DNA of 64,000 nucleotides, from assembly GCA_002281555.1 (NCBI GenBank), contig NCGJ01000014.1:22336-86335 (forward strand). Reading direction: 5' to 3'. The position numbers were made by a program, and so were the translations under genes. How positions within the stretch are numbered: the stretch's first letter is position 1; the number at the start of each line of letters is the position of its first letter. The notes under the pieces were generated by a model that saw nothing but the letters and a program-made list of their open reading frames with translations, was not told the DNA's origin and did not search any database. Source of the stretch: Hydrogenophilales bacterium 28-61-23 (lineage in GTDB: Bacteria > Pseudomonadota > Gammaproteobacteria > Burkholderiales > Thiobacillaceae). Below, piece after piece: positions 49,857 through 59,946 of this stretch.

Positions 49857-49975
49857 GGCGGGAATCCCTTCCCGCCGATCCACACTCTGATTGCCTTTAG
49901 GGTGTCGGGCGGCAAACCCCGCCGCGATGAGAATCGTCGGCATGGGAATGCCTACCTACGAGGAAGCCGTAGGGC
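49853..49975 (+). repeat. REP-like repeat array after the acyltransferase gene
   Basis: GTAGGGCGGGAA-TCCC-TTCCCGCC, a GATTGCCTTTAGGGTG spacer, GCGGCAAACCCCGCCGCGAT and ATCGTCGGCAT-n-CTACCTACG. The first unit includes the acyltransferase stop codon. Fills the gap to the convergent glycoside hydrolase gene. Confidence 0.85.
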
Positions 49976-49995
49976 AGCACTCATTTCCCGACAGC

Positions 49996-52569
49996 TCACT
50001 TGCGCAATGTCAACCAATAAGTCTTCAACGACTTGTCGAGCCGAATGAAATAGCGGCCATCACGATAACTGACAGGTATCAACTTCTTTTCTTGCAGGAC
50101 GCCTTGCCGGTAGAGCTTCAAGCCCTTCGGTGCCCGCACGATCAGGTTGCCTTCGACCGGCTCGGCGCGGAACGGCATGCGGTTACCGCTTTCCGGCACT
50201 GCACGGGCTCCGAGAGAAATCAGGATGTCGTCTGATTTGTCGATCAGCTTGCCATCCAGGCTCTGTACAGCCACTGTTGCATTGCGTGTGGTGACGTTGA
50301 TTTCCACGTTGGGCAGGACAATCCGCTCACCACCGACCCAGCCCATGGCGGCCTGGCTGCGCGGCGTGTCGATACTGAACACACCCTTGTCCCAGTTGCG
50401 CCGCAATTCGCCGCTATCGGATATCGCCCCGGCCGCCCGCTCGGCGAGCAAGGACTGATTCGGATCGCTGATAACACGCGCGCCGCTTGGTAACAGACTC
50501 TCCTCCAGCCAGGGCAGTTCCTCTGTTTTCGGCATGGCGATCAACAGCTTGCCGCGTTCCGCTGCGGTACGCAGGGCCACGCTATTGGCCGGCGTCGTGG
50601 CCTGATAAAACAACTGCTCCTTGCTGGGGCGATACACATAGGTCGTGCTTGCTTCGCGCACATGCCCCTGGCGATAGAGCAAAGCGGCCGCAGGAAGCGT
50701 CGCGATCAAGGCGGGGTCGTTGTAGGCGTGCCAATTGGATGGTGAGCCTGGCCCATTCAGGGGAATTTGCGCATAGGCGTATTGCATCATGGCGTCCCAA
50801 CCCTGGTGGCTGGCGGAACTAGCCACGTAGAGCGGTATCGCATGACGGTCGGGAGCGGGAAAAGGCGAGATATTCCATTCGGTCACGCTCATCGGCATGC
50901 CCACAACCTGACCGGCAGACAACCAATGCGTCAGATTCGACGTGACCAGCGGATTCTTCTCCAGCTCGCCGGTGCCGCCATAGGCATGCACATCGACCAG
51001 ATCCCCTGTGGTGAGCGCAGGCAGCGAACTGAGCGGATTCGCTCCCCAGGTACTGGTCGTCACAATCGGAATCCGAAAGCCCAGCGATCTCAGGTGCTTG
51101 ATCATGTCGACGTTGAAACGCTGTTCCAGATCGTTCAGAAACAGCTTGGAAGGGCCGTGCTCCCAGGAATGCCAGGTCTTGTCGATCGGCAAAACATGGC
51201 TGCGGGCAAAGCGTTTTGCCTCGGCCATATATATCGCATTGTGTTTGGGGACATTTTTATCGGGCAGCAGCGAATTGCCAAAGTGATGCGTCACGTCGTT
51301 TTCGTTGGTGATCAGCAGTGCGGCGATGGCGGCTTCGTCGGCATATCGCACCCCGGTATAGGCATTCACGCGGTCGAGATAATCCGCGTTGAACGCTTTC
51401 ATGGCGCTCTGAATGCTGCGATTGACGTAGTTGTAGCCTTTCAGATCGGCGGCATTCCCGTTCCTGGCGATTTCGTCGAAGGCATAAATACCGTCTGGCG
51501 TTTTCAGTTCGCGCATCACGTGCAGGTCAAGCCAGACGTAGATGCCTTCGTCCTTCAGACATTTAATCCACCAGTCGAGCCGATCAAGCGCGGCCTGGTC
51601 GAGCGTGCGGGTATCTGCCGCATTCATGCCGAAGATGTTTGGATTCACCCAGGGCGAGTCGTGATGATGCAGGCGGACAAGATTGAAACCCAGAGCAGAC
51701 AAGCGCTTGACGGCGAGGGGCACGGCTTCCCTGGGCGTATTGAACAACGTGTAAGCGGTGAGATTGGTACCCCAGAACCGGGCCTGCGTTGCGTCCTCGA
51801 ATACCAGCCGATCCTTCAGGGTCTTCACAAAGCCGCGTTTCCCCGCCGGTTTTTCAGCGGCGTTAAGAAAAGACAAATCCACCGGTGAATTTTTCCAGTC
51901 GAGCGTGTCATTCGGCCAACTGCCAGGCGCATCGCCGCCATATCGCTCGGTTTGCGTTGGCACGATTGCAATATCCCCAGCCAATGACATCGTCATGCGG
52001 TAGCTCTTCCTTCCCTGCTCAATCGACCCGGAGTAGAAAAACACGCGCAGCTCGGCCTTATTACCCCTTTCGAAATAAACGCTAGCCAGCGCAGGCTCAA
52101 AGCGAACTTCGACACGCTGTTCCTTTTTCCCCCATGCCCAGCCCCGATTGTCTGGAAGCAATTCCGGATCGCCCATCTCAGCACGAAAATTCGTCAGGTC
52201 GAACTTGAACACCAGGCCGCCACCAATTACGGGCTTGATGCCACGCCCAGCACTCAGATTGAGTTCCCAGGTCAATTGCCGCTCGGATGTTTTCTCTATC
52301 TGGCCCGAAAGATCGAAGCCCAGTGCTTTGTTGGTGGCAGTCAAGCCATAACTGAAAGGCGCCTGTATCCTCAAATTTGAAGCGACGCCTGCCCAAGCCC
52401 AATTGGCAGACCAGAACCCATATGAGGTCGAAACCGGATTCGCCCCGCCCATGGTCAGCACTGGCAAACCGCTTTGGTCGTCAATACTGACGTTCCAGCT
52501 GGATGCGGTTGCGTTCAATGGCAGCGCCATCAACATTAAGAGCGTGCAGATCAGGCGTGTGATTTTCAT
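49996..52569 (-). CDS. Secreted glycoside hydrolase, GH5-like (clan A)
   Basis: 857 residues: signal peptide (LICTLLMLMALPLNATA), an N-terminal beta-sandwich region (about 25-265), a TIM barrel (about 270-600) and a C-terminal beta domain. Barrel marks: RFWGTNLTAY, FNLVRLHHHDSPW, the acid/base Glu in LLITNENDVTHHF and the probable nucleophile Glu in MSVTEWNISPFP. Probably an endoglycosidase that trims or releases the exopolysaccharide; EPS loci often carry one. It is transcribed against the EPS genes, with the polymerase gene behind it. Exact GH family uncertain. Confidence 0.82.
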   Translation of the reverse strand: MKITRLICTLLMLMALPLNATASSWNVSIDDQSGLPVLTMGGANPVSTSYGFWSANWAWAGVASNLRIQAPFSYGLTATNKALGFDLSGQIEKTSERQLTWELNLSAGRGIKPVIGGGLVFKFDLTNFRAEMGDPELLPDNRGWAWGKKEQRVEVRFEPALASVYFERGNKAELRVFFYSGSIEQGRKSYRMTMSLAGDIAIVPTQTERYGGDAPGSWPNDTLDWKNSPVDLSFLNAAEKPAGKRGFVKTLKDRLVFEDATQARFWGTNLTAYTLFNTPREAVPLAVKRLSALGFNLVRLHHHDSPWVNPNIFGMNAADTRTLDQAALDRLDWWIKCLKDEGIYVWLDLHVMRELKTPDGIYAFDEIARNGNAADLKGYNYVNRSIQSAMKAFNADYLDRVNAYTGVRYADEAAIAALLITNENDVTHHFGNSLLPDKNVPKHNAIYMAEAKRFARSHVLPIDKTWHSWEHGPSKLFLNDLEQRFNVDMIKHLRSLGFRIPIVTTSTWGANPLSSLPALTTGDLVDVHAYGGTGELEKNPLVTSNLTHWLSAGQVVGMPMSVTEWNISPFPAPDRHAIPLYVASSASHQGWDAMMQYAYAQIPLNGPGSPSNWHAYNDPALIATLPAAALLYRQGHVREASTTYVYRPSKEQLFYQATTPANSVALRTAAERGKLLIAMPKTEELPWLEESLLPSGARVISDPNQSLLAERAAGAISDSGELRRNWDKGVFSIDTPRSQAAMGWVGGERIVLPNVEINVTTRNATVAVQSLDGKLIDKSDDILISLGARAVPESGNRMPFRAEPVEGNLIVRAPKGLKLYRQGVLQEKKLIPVSYRDGRYFIRLDKSLKTYWLTLRK

Positions 52570-52727
52570 CAGGATTGGCTCTCGGAAAGTGAGATGGAAT
52601 TTCAGACCTTAGGGGTTGCCTGGCATGCAAAGACTGTTCGGTATCGACAAGTCGTCGTCGCTTCTTGGCGGCGTTTCGTCAAGCATGTCGCTGACACTGG
52701 AAGCAGAGGCAGCAATGGATTCGAGCG

Positions 52728-54242
52728 TCACACCGTCTGGATTTGTGGTGCAGCGTATCCAACATTTCTTTCCGGCCGACGGCATAGCCTTATATAAGCG
52801 ACACAGAGTCCGGAAATGGACCAATAAAAGATCGGAATTACAGAAATTGGGCTAACCGTAAAAATGATTAGCATCACGGCAACGAGCGTTGCCAACAGCG
52901 ATCTGCCAAGCAAGTGCTCTTCGCTATCCATCGGCGCGAATCGCTTCAAAGTCCCGAAGACGCCCCAACCGACAATAAGAAAAAATCCCGCAAACAGGCC
53001 AACACCGACATAGCCAATCTGTAATGCCATCAACAAATATGAGTTGACGATATCAATGATGCCGCGTCCCTGCCGCATCGCTTGCATTTCCGGCGTCACT
53101 GCGAAATCCGGCGACCCGAACCATGGATGCCGGTCGATAACGGCCTGAGCGCTGTCAATCATCTGCACGCGGTAGTCAATATTTTCTTTGTCGACTTCCC
53201 CGATAAAGGGAAGCAAATCGATGATCTTGTTGCCGCCAGGCAGCGCCGACAAAACGCCCAGCCCTAATACACAGGCAATAGACAAGACGGCAAGGCGCTT
53301 CAACGCATTTCTTCCGGTGACAAGAAACACGACCCAAAGCACAAACGCGCCAATCCAGGGTCCGCGCGAGAGCGGTGCGATCAATCCGATGATCAGCAGC
53401 AGTACCGCAATACGCTGCACGACCTTCCCCGCCGCCCGATGGACGAAAAGGAAAAATCCCAGACCTGCGACAAGGACATAACCTGCGACGATAGGATGAG
53501 TGGTAGACCCCATCGCCCGCAGGACACCGCCGCGTTCGACAATGCTTAGCGTATCCAGAGGTATCCCAATGGCAGCGCTTGCAGCACGGTAAAGGTGCCA
53601 GTGCTTAGCCGCCTCGAAGATGCAGATGCCGGCAAGTAGCATCGCAGCCACGACCATGGCGAGAAGAGCGTGTCGAAAATCTTCGACGGACCTGATTGAT
53701 CGACTGATAACGTAATACGGCAGAACGATATCGATAAATAGGTAAAAGCATTGGCGCAGGAAGTCAGTGACAGAGGTGTCGCGCAGTGTCAGAGCGAGAA
53801 AGACGATGAGGAAGGACGCAAGCGCCCAATCAGCCAGCTTGCTAACCGAATTGCTTTCATGCGGAACCTTTAGCAAGCGAACAAAGACTGGCAAGAGCAA
53901 CGCCAACTCAAGCAAGCGGACATGATTGATGGCGAAAAAATAGTTGATCAACCCGAAACCGCCGATTTCGATGTCCACCGGCGGCATGGCCAGCAAAAGC
54001 ACAAAGAACAGGGCGACTTTGTTTGTTGTTCTTTGTGAATAGTAAGCCAGCACCACAACCCCACAAATGACATAGAGCCAATAGTTGTGCGCAAGAAAAC
54101 CAATAGCAGTCAGCATAAGCCATTGATTGCGTTGGACCTTAAATGCCGTGTCCCCCAGAGCGAACGCGAAATTCCTGGCCAGAGCAAACACGGCTCCGGC
54201 AATGAGCAGGATGACGATCAGGGCTTTGATGTGTTCGGGCAT
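52728..54242 (-). CDS. O-antigen ligase/polymerase-like membrane protein (Wzy candidate)
   Basis: 504 residues from ATG 54242 (a TTG at 54248 is an alternative). About twelve transmembrane helices and a large loop (about 345-420, INYRV-like region FIGEVDKENIDYRVQMID, HPWFGSPDF). ERGGVLRAMGSTTHP and LSRGPWIGAF match the Wzy_C/O-antigen ligase family pattern (Arg-rich loops). It would polymerise lipid-linked repeats at the periplasmic face. Base composition 52700-55800 is more AT-rich than elsewhere. The downstream gap 52570-52727 (158 bp) holds nothing notable. Confidence 0.85.
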   Translation of the reverse strand: MPEHIKALIVILLIAGAVFALARNFAFALGDTAFKVQRNQWLMLTAIGFLAHNYWLYVICGVVVLAYYSQRTTNKVALFFVLLLAMPPVDIEIGGFGLINYFFAINHVRLLELALLLPVFVRLLKVPHESNSVSKLADWALASFLIVFLALTLRDTSVTDFLRQCFYLFIDIVLPYYVISRSIRSVEDFRHALLAMVVAAMLLAGICIFEAAKHWHLYRAASAAIGIPLDTLSIVERGGVLRAMGSTTHPIVAGYVLVAGLGFFLFVHRAAGKVVQRIAVLLLIIGLIAPLSRGPWIGAFVLWVVFLVTGRNALKRLAVLSIACVLGLGVLSALPGGNKIIDLLPFIGEVDKENIDYRVQMIDSAQAVIDRHPWFGSPDFAVTPEMQAMRQGRGIIDIVNSYLLMALQIGYVGVGLFAGFFLIVGWGVFGTLKRFAPMDSEEHLLGRSLLATLVAVMLIIFTVSPISVIPIFYWSISGLCVAYIRLCRRPERNVGYAAPQIQTV

Positions 54243-54413
54243 AGACAACTCGTATTGCGATCGTTTCCTGCAATATTTCCGTCAGGAAACACGTGTATTC
54301 TGGTTGGGCAGTAGCTCGCTTTGCAGCCACTGAAGGGCAGGTCAGAACTTGATCCATGCATGCTTTTTGTGGTGCCGTTTTCTCTGGCCACCATTATGAC
54401 TACCAGATATTGC

Positions 54414-55781
54414 ATGCAGAATACTTTAACCCTCTCCCTCAAACACCGAGTCATAAAGGCGGCCTATTGGACGGTAAGCGGCCACCTGATGCGGCAACTG
54501 CTGAGGCTTGCGACAAACCTCGTCATGACTCGCCTTCTCGCGCCGGAGATGTTTGGCCTGATGGCCATGGTCAATGTCCTGATAGCAGGCCTCGCCTTGT
54601 TCTCGGATTTTGGGCTGCATCAGAATGTGGTTCAAAGCAAGCGCGGCGATGATCAGGTTTTTCTCGATACGGTCTGGGTTCTGCAAATACTGCGCGGCGC
54701 ATTGCTGTGTTCGCTTGCGTTGCTGTTCAGCGTCGGAATCTACCTGGCAGGTAATTTGCATTTACTGCCAGCGGCAACGGTGTATGCCGATCCCACATTG
54801 CCCATCGTTTTCGCGGTCATGTCCCTGGGGGTATTTGTTGCCGGTTTCGAGTCGACCAAGACTGCCACTGCCGCCCGTGGACTTGACCAGAGAAACCTCA
54901 TAACCATCGACCTTGCATCGCAAATAGCCGGCATGGTTGTCATGGTCTTGTTCGCGATCTTCAACCAATCCGTATGGGCTCTCGTTATCGGTGGGCTTTT
55001 CAGCGGGGTGGTCAAGGTGGCCATGAGTCACCTGTGGATTCCCGGAAACAAAAATTCATTTCACATCGAGCGAGAAAGCTTCAGGGAGATTTTTTCCTTC
55101 GGGAAATGGATATTTCTTTCCTCAATACTTGGATTCCTGCTTGCTAACGGTGACCGCCTTATTCTTGGCGCTCTGGTAAGCCCTGAAATACTGGGCGTTT
55201 ATTCCATCGCTTTTCTGATGATCAACTCAGCCTATTGGGTTATGTTGAATGTGGTCGTCCGTGTCGCATTCCCCGCAATAAGCGAAACCGTTCGAAATAA
55301 CCCAGGCAACCTGCACTCCATTTACTACAAGTTCAGATTACGCTTTGATTTACTGGTATTTCCCATGGCGGGATTCCTGTACCAATCCGGAGACTGGATA
55401 ATCAAGGTTTTGTACGACACACGTTATTTTTCCGCCGGCCCCATGCTGGAAATCCTGGCAATTTCTGTTCTTATCGTCCCCTACCTTTTGACAGAACAGT
55501 GCTATCTGGCGCAGGGAAAAGCAAAAATCTTGTTTTTTTCCAATGTAATTCGCGTCGTGTTTCTCTATTGCGCATTGCCGATTGGATTTTTTTCCGCCGG
55601 CCTGAATGGCGGGTTGTGGGCAATTACGGCAAGTGCAGTCGTATTCATACCGATGTCATTATTCATGCAGAAATCTCTCGGAATATTTGACGCAAAGAGA
55701 GAGTTGCTTGTGTTTCCGCTGACTGCATTGGGTGTCTTTATTGGTTTTCTGGTCGACACATTTCTGAATTTCGCGCTATGA
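54414..55781 (+). CDS. Polysaccharide flippase (Wzx, MATE/MOP superfamily)
   Basis: 455 residues from the ATG at 54414 (MQNTLTLSLKHRVIKAAYW); ATGs at 54396 and further upstream are open too. About twelve helices and the typical Wzx/PST opening WTVSGHLMRQLLRLATNLVM, TRLLAPEMFGLMAM, GLHQNVVQSKRGDDQVFLDT. It flips undecaprenyl-linked repeats across the inner membrane. It is divergent from the polymerase gene (172-bp gap) and its stop overlaps the next gene's ATG. Confidence 0.9.
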   Translation: MQNTLTLSLKHRVIKAAYWTVSGHLMRQLLRLATNLVMTRLLAPEMFGLMAMVNVLIAGLALFSDFGLHQNVVQSKRGDDQVFLDTVWVLQILRGALLCSLALLFSVGIYLAGNLHLLPAATVYADPTLPIVFAVMSLGVFVAGFESTKTATAARGLDQRNLITIDLASQIAGMVVMVLFAIFNQSVWALVIGGLFSGVVKVAMSHLWIPGNKNSFHIERESFREIFSFGKWIFLSSILGFLLANGDRLILGALVSPEILGVYSIAFLMINSAYWVMLNVVVRVAFPAISETVRNNPGNLHSIYYKFRLRFDLLVFPMAGFLYQSGDWIIKVLYDTRYFSAGPMLEILAISVLIVPYLLTEQCYLAQGKAKILFFSNVIRVVFLYCALPIGFFSAGLNGGLWAITASAVVFIPMSLFMQKSLGIFDAKRELLVFPLTALGVFIGFLVDTFLNFAL

Positions 55782-56833
55782 ATATGGCACTGCTCCCTCC
55801 TCAGCAACAAACCAGTGCCGAAGCGCTCAAATCACAGCCAATAACGCAGGAATTCGGCCCGACAGTGATGCCGGAAACGTTGCTTTATTGTCATCCGACA
55901 CGCTTGGCCAACATCTACCAGCCGAGCATCGAAAGAGTTTTCCTTCCAAGCGCATCAATAGAACCGGATCAAGCCAAGGTTTCCATACAGAAGTCCATGA
56001 CCCCGGCATACACCGACATGGCCAATTGTGGGCTGGGCGGAAGGTTGCGTACCACTCGGGAAAGATTTTCCAGGCGACCCCGGAGAGAGCTTGGCGAGCG
56101 CCTGATTTACGATGCGCGCCGTTCTTACAATAACAATATTGCCCACCTCATCCATGAGCATATGGTTCTGCTAGGTTATGTACGGCAAAAACTCGGCTTT
56201 GACCATAACGACATTATCGTCATTCTGGACAACAACGCCCCTCTTCTGTCAACAGACTTTTTTCGAGAAATAAATTACGAAACTTACCTGACCAATTTGG
56301 AAGTTTCGGGCAATCTGCTGTCGATCGATATTGAAGAAACACGTTATTTACTTCCCTATGTGGCGAATATCCCTCTGACCGGCTTTATTGATTCGACTCC
56401 AGAGAAGATTTTTATCTCGCGTTCGGGAACACGGCGTCTACTGAACGAACCGCGTGTGGCAAGCATGCTGGCGGAGCATGGCTACGAGCGTTTCTTTTTT
56501 GAACAGTTATCTCTACGCGAACAATGGTCTATTACCCGTAACGCAAGCTCGATTGTGGCGATTCATGGTGCGGCGCTCGGCATGCTTGCCTTTCAGGCAT
56601 TCAATAATCGCTCCGCCAAGGCACATGTAGTCGAACTATTTACACCAGGCCTGGTTGCAGATGTGTTCAGAAAATACATGGCAATTCTGGGCGGCAGTTG
56701 GAGCGGATGCCGCGGAAAACCAACCCCGGAATTAATAAAGGACCTCGAAAGCGAAACGAAATTCAAGCGACATGCTTTTTCAGATTTCGAACTTGATCCA
56801 AAAGTAATAGAGCTGGCAATTACTGCTCAATAG
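55778..56833 (+). CDS. Glycosyltransferase family 61-like protein (DUF563)
   Basis: 351 residues. GT61 features: RRSYNNNIAHLIHEHMVLLG, KIFISRSGTRRLLNEPRV and SSIVAIHGAALGMLAF near the C-terminus. Bacterial members are found in capsule/EPS loci; plant and animal relatives transfer xylose or GlcNAc. ATG overlaps the flippase stop (ATGA), so the genes are coupled. Cytosolic, no signal peptide. Confidence 0.87.
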   Translation: MNMALLPPQQQTSAEALKSQPITQEFGPTVMPETLLYCHPTRLANIYQPSIERVFLPSASIEPDQAKVSIQKSMTPAYTDMANCGLGGRLRTTRERFSRRPRRELGERLIYDARRSYNNNIAHLIHEHMVLLGYVRQKLGFDHNDIIVILDNNAPLLSTDFFREINYETYLTNLEVSGNLLSIDIEETRYLLPYVANIPLTGFIDSTPEKIFISRSGTRRLLNEPRVASMLAEHGYERFFFEQLSLREQWSITRNASSIVAIHGAALGMLAFQAFNNRSAKAHVVELFTPGLVADVFRKYMAILGGSWSGCRGKPTPELIKDLESETKFKRHAFSDFELDPKVIELAITAQ

Positions 56834-56870
56834 GTAGCGCTTACATTCACTCAATACAAATGAAATCACC

Positions 56871-57704
56871 ATGAAAATCCTCACCTGGGACACCCCTAAT
56901 TACGGCGACCGTCTCAATGACATCGTTTGGCAGCACTACATTGCGGACAAACTTGATGACAATCCGGACAAACTGCTTGTCGGTATAGGTTCACTGCTTA
57001 ACCATCGGTTACCAGCCACACCCCACAAGGTCATCCTTGGGTCAGGGTTCGGGCACGGTGACATGCCCACGGTCGATGACACTTGGCGATTCGTTTGGGT
57101 GCGTGGCCCGCTCACCGTCAAGAAACTGGGCCTTGATCCCAAGTTGGCGGTCACAGATGGCGGCATGTTGCTCGCTGACATGGTCGAACCTGCCGCCACC
57201 AAGGAGCATGGTGTGTCGTTCATTCCACATTGCAGTGCGGATGACAAAGCACTGGCCGAACTTGAGCGCATCTGCTCCCGGATAGGCGTGCATCTGATCG
57301 ACCCGAACTGGCCGCTACAACGCGTTCTGCATGACATCAACTCCAGCCGGAAATTGATCACAGAGGCATTGCACGGGGCGATTACCGCTGACGCTCTGAG
57401 GGTGCCTTGGATCCCTGTTGCCCGCTCGGGCGTATTTGCCTTCAAGTGGAACGATTGGATGCAGTCCATTGAAATGGAATATCGCCCGAAAACGTTGCCC
57501 TACAAGCCGGATTGGTTTGGCGCGGAGCGCAAGCCGAAGAAGTTCAAACACCATTTGATACCGCTGGTCAGGCCGTTTTCCAAACAACTGCTACAACACC
57601 GCCTTGGCGCTCTGGCGAAAAGTGAGGAGTGGCTGTTGAGCGATTCGCGGGTGCTAAAGCACCGGGTTGAAACGATGAAAGGTCTCCTTCACAAACTCGT
57701 ATAA
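56871..57704 (+). CDS. Polysaccharide pyruvyltransferase family protein
   Basis: 277 residues. Start MKILTWDTPNYGDRLNDIVW fits the family's N-terminal GNxGD-like loop; DTWRFVWVRGPLTVKKLGL, AVTDGGMLL, and ITEALHGAITADALRVPWI carry the usual CsaB/ExoV pattern (RG, DP-like, H-G-A). It should add a pyruvate ketal from phosphoenolpyruvate to a sugar, giving the polymer negative charge. The N-terminal half is shorter than in longer members (about 330-400 residues). Confidence 0.87.
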   Translation: MKILTWDTPNYGDRLNDIVWQHYIADKLDDNPDKLLVGIGSLLNHRLPATPHKVILGSGFGHGDMPTVDDTWRFVWVRGPLTVKKLGLDPKLAVTDGGMLLADMVEPAATKEHGVSFIPHCSADDKALAELERICSRIGVHLIDPNWPLQRVLHDINSSRKLITEALHGAITADALRVPWIPVARSGVFAFKWNDWMQSIEMEYRPKTLPYKPDWFGAERKPKKFKHHLIPLVRPFSKQLLQHRLGALAKSEEWLLSDSRVLKHRVETMKGLLHKLV

Positions 57705-57854
57705 AGCATCGGCTTTCCAATGATGATTTTCATTGCCCTCCCGCCTCGAGCATGGCCTACAACCCGCATTGGCTGAATTCATGAATCAAGCAAGATTTTT
57801 TAGCCCGCCACCTTTTGGCATTGCTCAGAGGCAACGCTGAGTCATGGATTGTTC

Positions 57855-59084
57855 ATGACCTCGATTCTGCTCGTACTTCCTGTACCCATTCGCAATATTG
57901 GCGGTGAGTTGTGGTTCGAGTCTCAGGCCGCGAATGGTCTTGACCGTTGGGCTGAGAATTTTGCCAGCGTGGTCGTGGCCGCACCAACCATTCCTGAGCA
58001 TGTACTTGCTGAGCGCTCATCCTGGCAATGGGTGCCCTGCTCTCAATTGATGCACGCGAAGCGCATCACCCTGCTTGAGTTGCCATGGGCGTATTCACCG
58101 AGAAACTTTTTCGCCCATCGGGGGCAAGTCCGCCAATTGCTCCGACGCCAGATTGCCCAATGCCAGTACCTCCAGTTTGCTGTCGGCGGACTGTTTGGCG
58201 ATTGGGCCAGCACAGCGGCATTGGAAGCGCACGGCATGGGCAGACCATTCGCGGTCTGGACCGATCGCGTCGAATCCGAGGTGGTGCGCATCACGGCCAG
58301 TGAGAAATCAGGTGCCAGGAAACATCTGACTCTGCTTTATGCGGAACTGATGCGGCGATATGAGCGGTATGTAATCCGGCGCGCGCATCTGGGCTTGTTT
58401 CATGGTGCTGAAACTTTTCAGGCGTATTCACATTTAGCCAAGTTTCCGTTTCTTACCCACGACATTCACACCAAGTCGACCGATTTGATCTCTGAACCCG
58501 ATCTTGTACAGAAACAGCGCAACGCTTCAGATCCGAAGCGGCCAATCAGAATCGGCTACGCAGGGCGAGCAACACCGATGAAGGCACCGCTCGACTGGCT
58601 TGGAGTGCTGGCCGGCCTGTCAGGCATGGATGTCATATATGAAGCCGCCTGGGCGGGGGATGGCGAGCTGCTTGAACACATGCATACGTTCATCAATGAG
58701 CATAGCTTGGAGAATCAGGTCACCTTGAAAGGCTTTGTCAGCGACAGAGCGGAAGTGCTGGCCTTTTTGCGCTCATGCGATGTGTTGCTGTTTACCCATA
58801 TCACGCCCGAATCACCCCGCATCATTCTTGAAGCCATGATTTCAGGCACGCCTGTTGTCGGCTACACGAGCGGTTATGTCGAGGAAATCATTCCGCCGTC
58901 TGACCAGGACTTGCTATGCAAGATCGGCGATGTCGAAAGACTTGCGGAGACTGTGGCCAGTTTGGCGAGCGACCGTACAAAGTTAGTGGCCGCCATGCGC
59001 CGCGCCCGCGAAGTCGGCATGTCGTTTAACGACGATGCGGTATTCAAGCATCGTTCCGATCTAATCAAGCAATACCTGGCGTAG
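57855..59084 (+). CDS. Glycosyltransferase family 4-like protein
   Basis: 409 residues from ATG 57855; a TTG at 57849 would add two residues. The C-terminal GT-B domain has IRIGYAGRATPMKAPLDWLG, VTLKGFVSDRAEVLAFLRSC and the nucleotide-sugar motif TPESPRIILEAMISGTPVVG (E-x7-E type). The N-terminal acceptor domain is diverged (VRNIGGELWFESQAANGLDR). It should add one sugar of the repeat unit. The 150-bp gap before it holds nothing that can be named. Confidence 0.88.
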   Translation: MTSILLVLPVPIRNIGGELWFESQAANGLDRWAENFASVVVAAPTIPEHVLAERSSWQWVPCSQLMHAKRITLLELPWAYSPRNFFAHRGQVRQLLRRQIAQCQYLQFAVGGLFGDWASTAALEAHGMGRPFAVWTDRVESEVVRITASEKSGARKHLTLLYAELMRRYERYVIRRAHLGLFHGAETFQAYSHLAKFPFLTHDIHTKSTDLISEPDLVQKQRNASDPKRPIRIGYAGRATPMKAPLDWLGVLAGLSGMDVIYEAAWAGDGELLEHMHTFINEHSLENQVTLKGFVSDRAEVLAFLRSCDVLLFTHITPESPRIILEAMISGTPVVGYTSGYVEEIIPPSDQDLLCKIGDVERLAETVASLASDRTKLVAAMRRAREVGMSFNDDAVFKHRSDLIKQYLA

Positions 59085-59144
59085 GGCTTGCCTCATGTTC
59101 AGACCTGCCGCTGAGTACCTCGCAATAAGTTCTCAGGAGTAATC

Positions 59145-59915
59145 ATGACTCTGCAATACAGTCTGCAAAGATACAGTCAGGCTCTCTCTCTGGGCACAAT
59201 TCCCTATCTGGTCTATCTGGCTCAGGGATTGCGCAAAAAATATTTCAAACCTGACCACCCCTACAGCCTGATTAGCAAGGACGCACGCTTTCCCCTCAAA
59301 TGCCGCCCCGATACCAGCGATCTCGGCGTGTTTGACCAGATTTTCATTAAGCGTGAATACGAGTGCCTCGATGATGTCGTCGATCCTGGTTTGATTATCG
59401 ATTGTGGTGGCAACGTTGGGTATTCGTCCGCATATTTCCTGACGCGCTTCAGGCAAGCTCGGTTAATCGCGGTCGAACCGGATCCCGATAACTTCAAGAT
59501 ACTGAAAGAGAATCTCAATCCATACGGAGACAGGTTCGAGGCGCTCTGCTCCGGCATCTGGTCCCACCCTGCTGGCCTGGTGCTTTCCGAGGAGGAATTT
59601 GGCGATGGCCGAGAATGGGCACGTACCGTGCGTGAGGCTCGTGACGGGGAAGAAGCGGCCATGACTGCAGTCGATATCGGCAGCCTGCTCGACAACTCCG
59701 GATTCGATCGAATTTCCATTCTCAAAATTGATATCGAAGGCGCAGAGACCGTCGTATTCGGTTCAAATTTCGAACTATGGATCAACCGGGTAGATAACCT
59801 TGTCATCGAATTACACAGCGACGAATGCCGGTCAGTGTTCATGAATGCTATTGACGGGTTAGGTTTCAAACTGACGCACAGCGGCGAGTTGACCGTCTGT
59901 AAGCGATTAGCCTGA
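59145..59915 (+). CDS. FkbM-family SAM-dependent methyltransferase
   Basis: 256 residues with a good AGGAGT ribosome-binding site. Motif I is LIIDCGGNVGYSSAYFL, the acidic residue of motif II is in LIAVEPDPDNFKILKENL, and the FkbM-typical ISILKIDIEGAETVVF follows near residue 195. It probably O-methylates a sugar of the polysaccharide. Confidence 0.92.
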   Translation: MTLQYSLQRYSQALSLGTIPYLVYLAQGLRKKYFKPDHPYSLISKDARFPLKCRPDTSDLGVFDQIFIKREYECLDDVVDPGLIIDCGGNVGYSSAYFLTRFRQARLIAVEPDPDNFKILKENLNPYGDRFEALCSGIWSHPAGLVLSEEEFGDGREWARTVREARDGEEAAMTAVDIGSLLDNSGFDRISILKIDIEGAETVVFGSNFELWINRVDNLVIELHSDECRSVFMNAIDGLGFKLTHSGELTVCKRLA

Positions 59916-59946
59916 TCAAGACGAAACGAAGACGGTATTCGCAGCA

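Noticed and set aside
52616..52855. Small plus-strand frame between the glycoside hydrolase and polymerase genes
   Set aside because: Its second half overlaps the polymerase 3' end, and there is no ribosome-binding site or recognisable domain.
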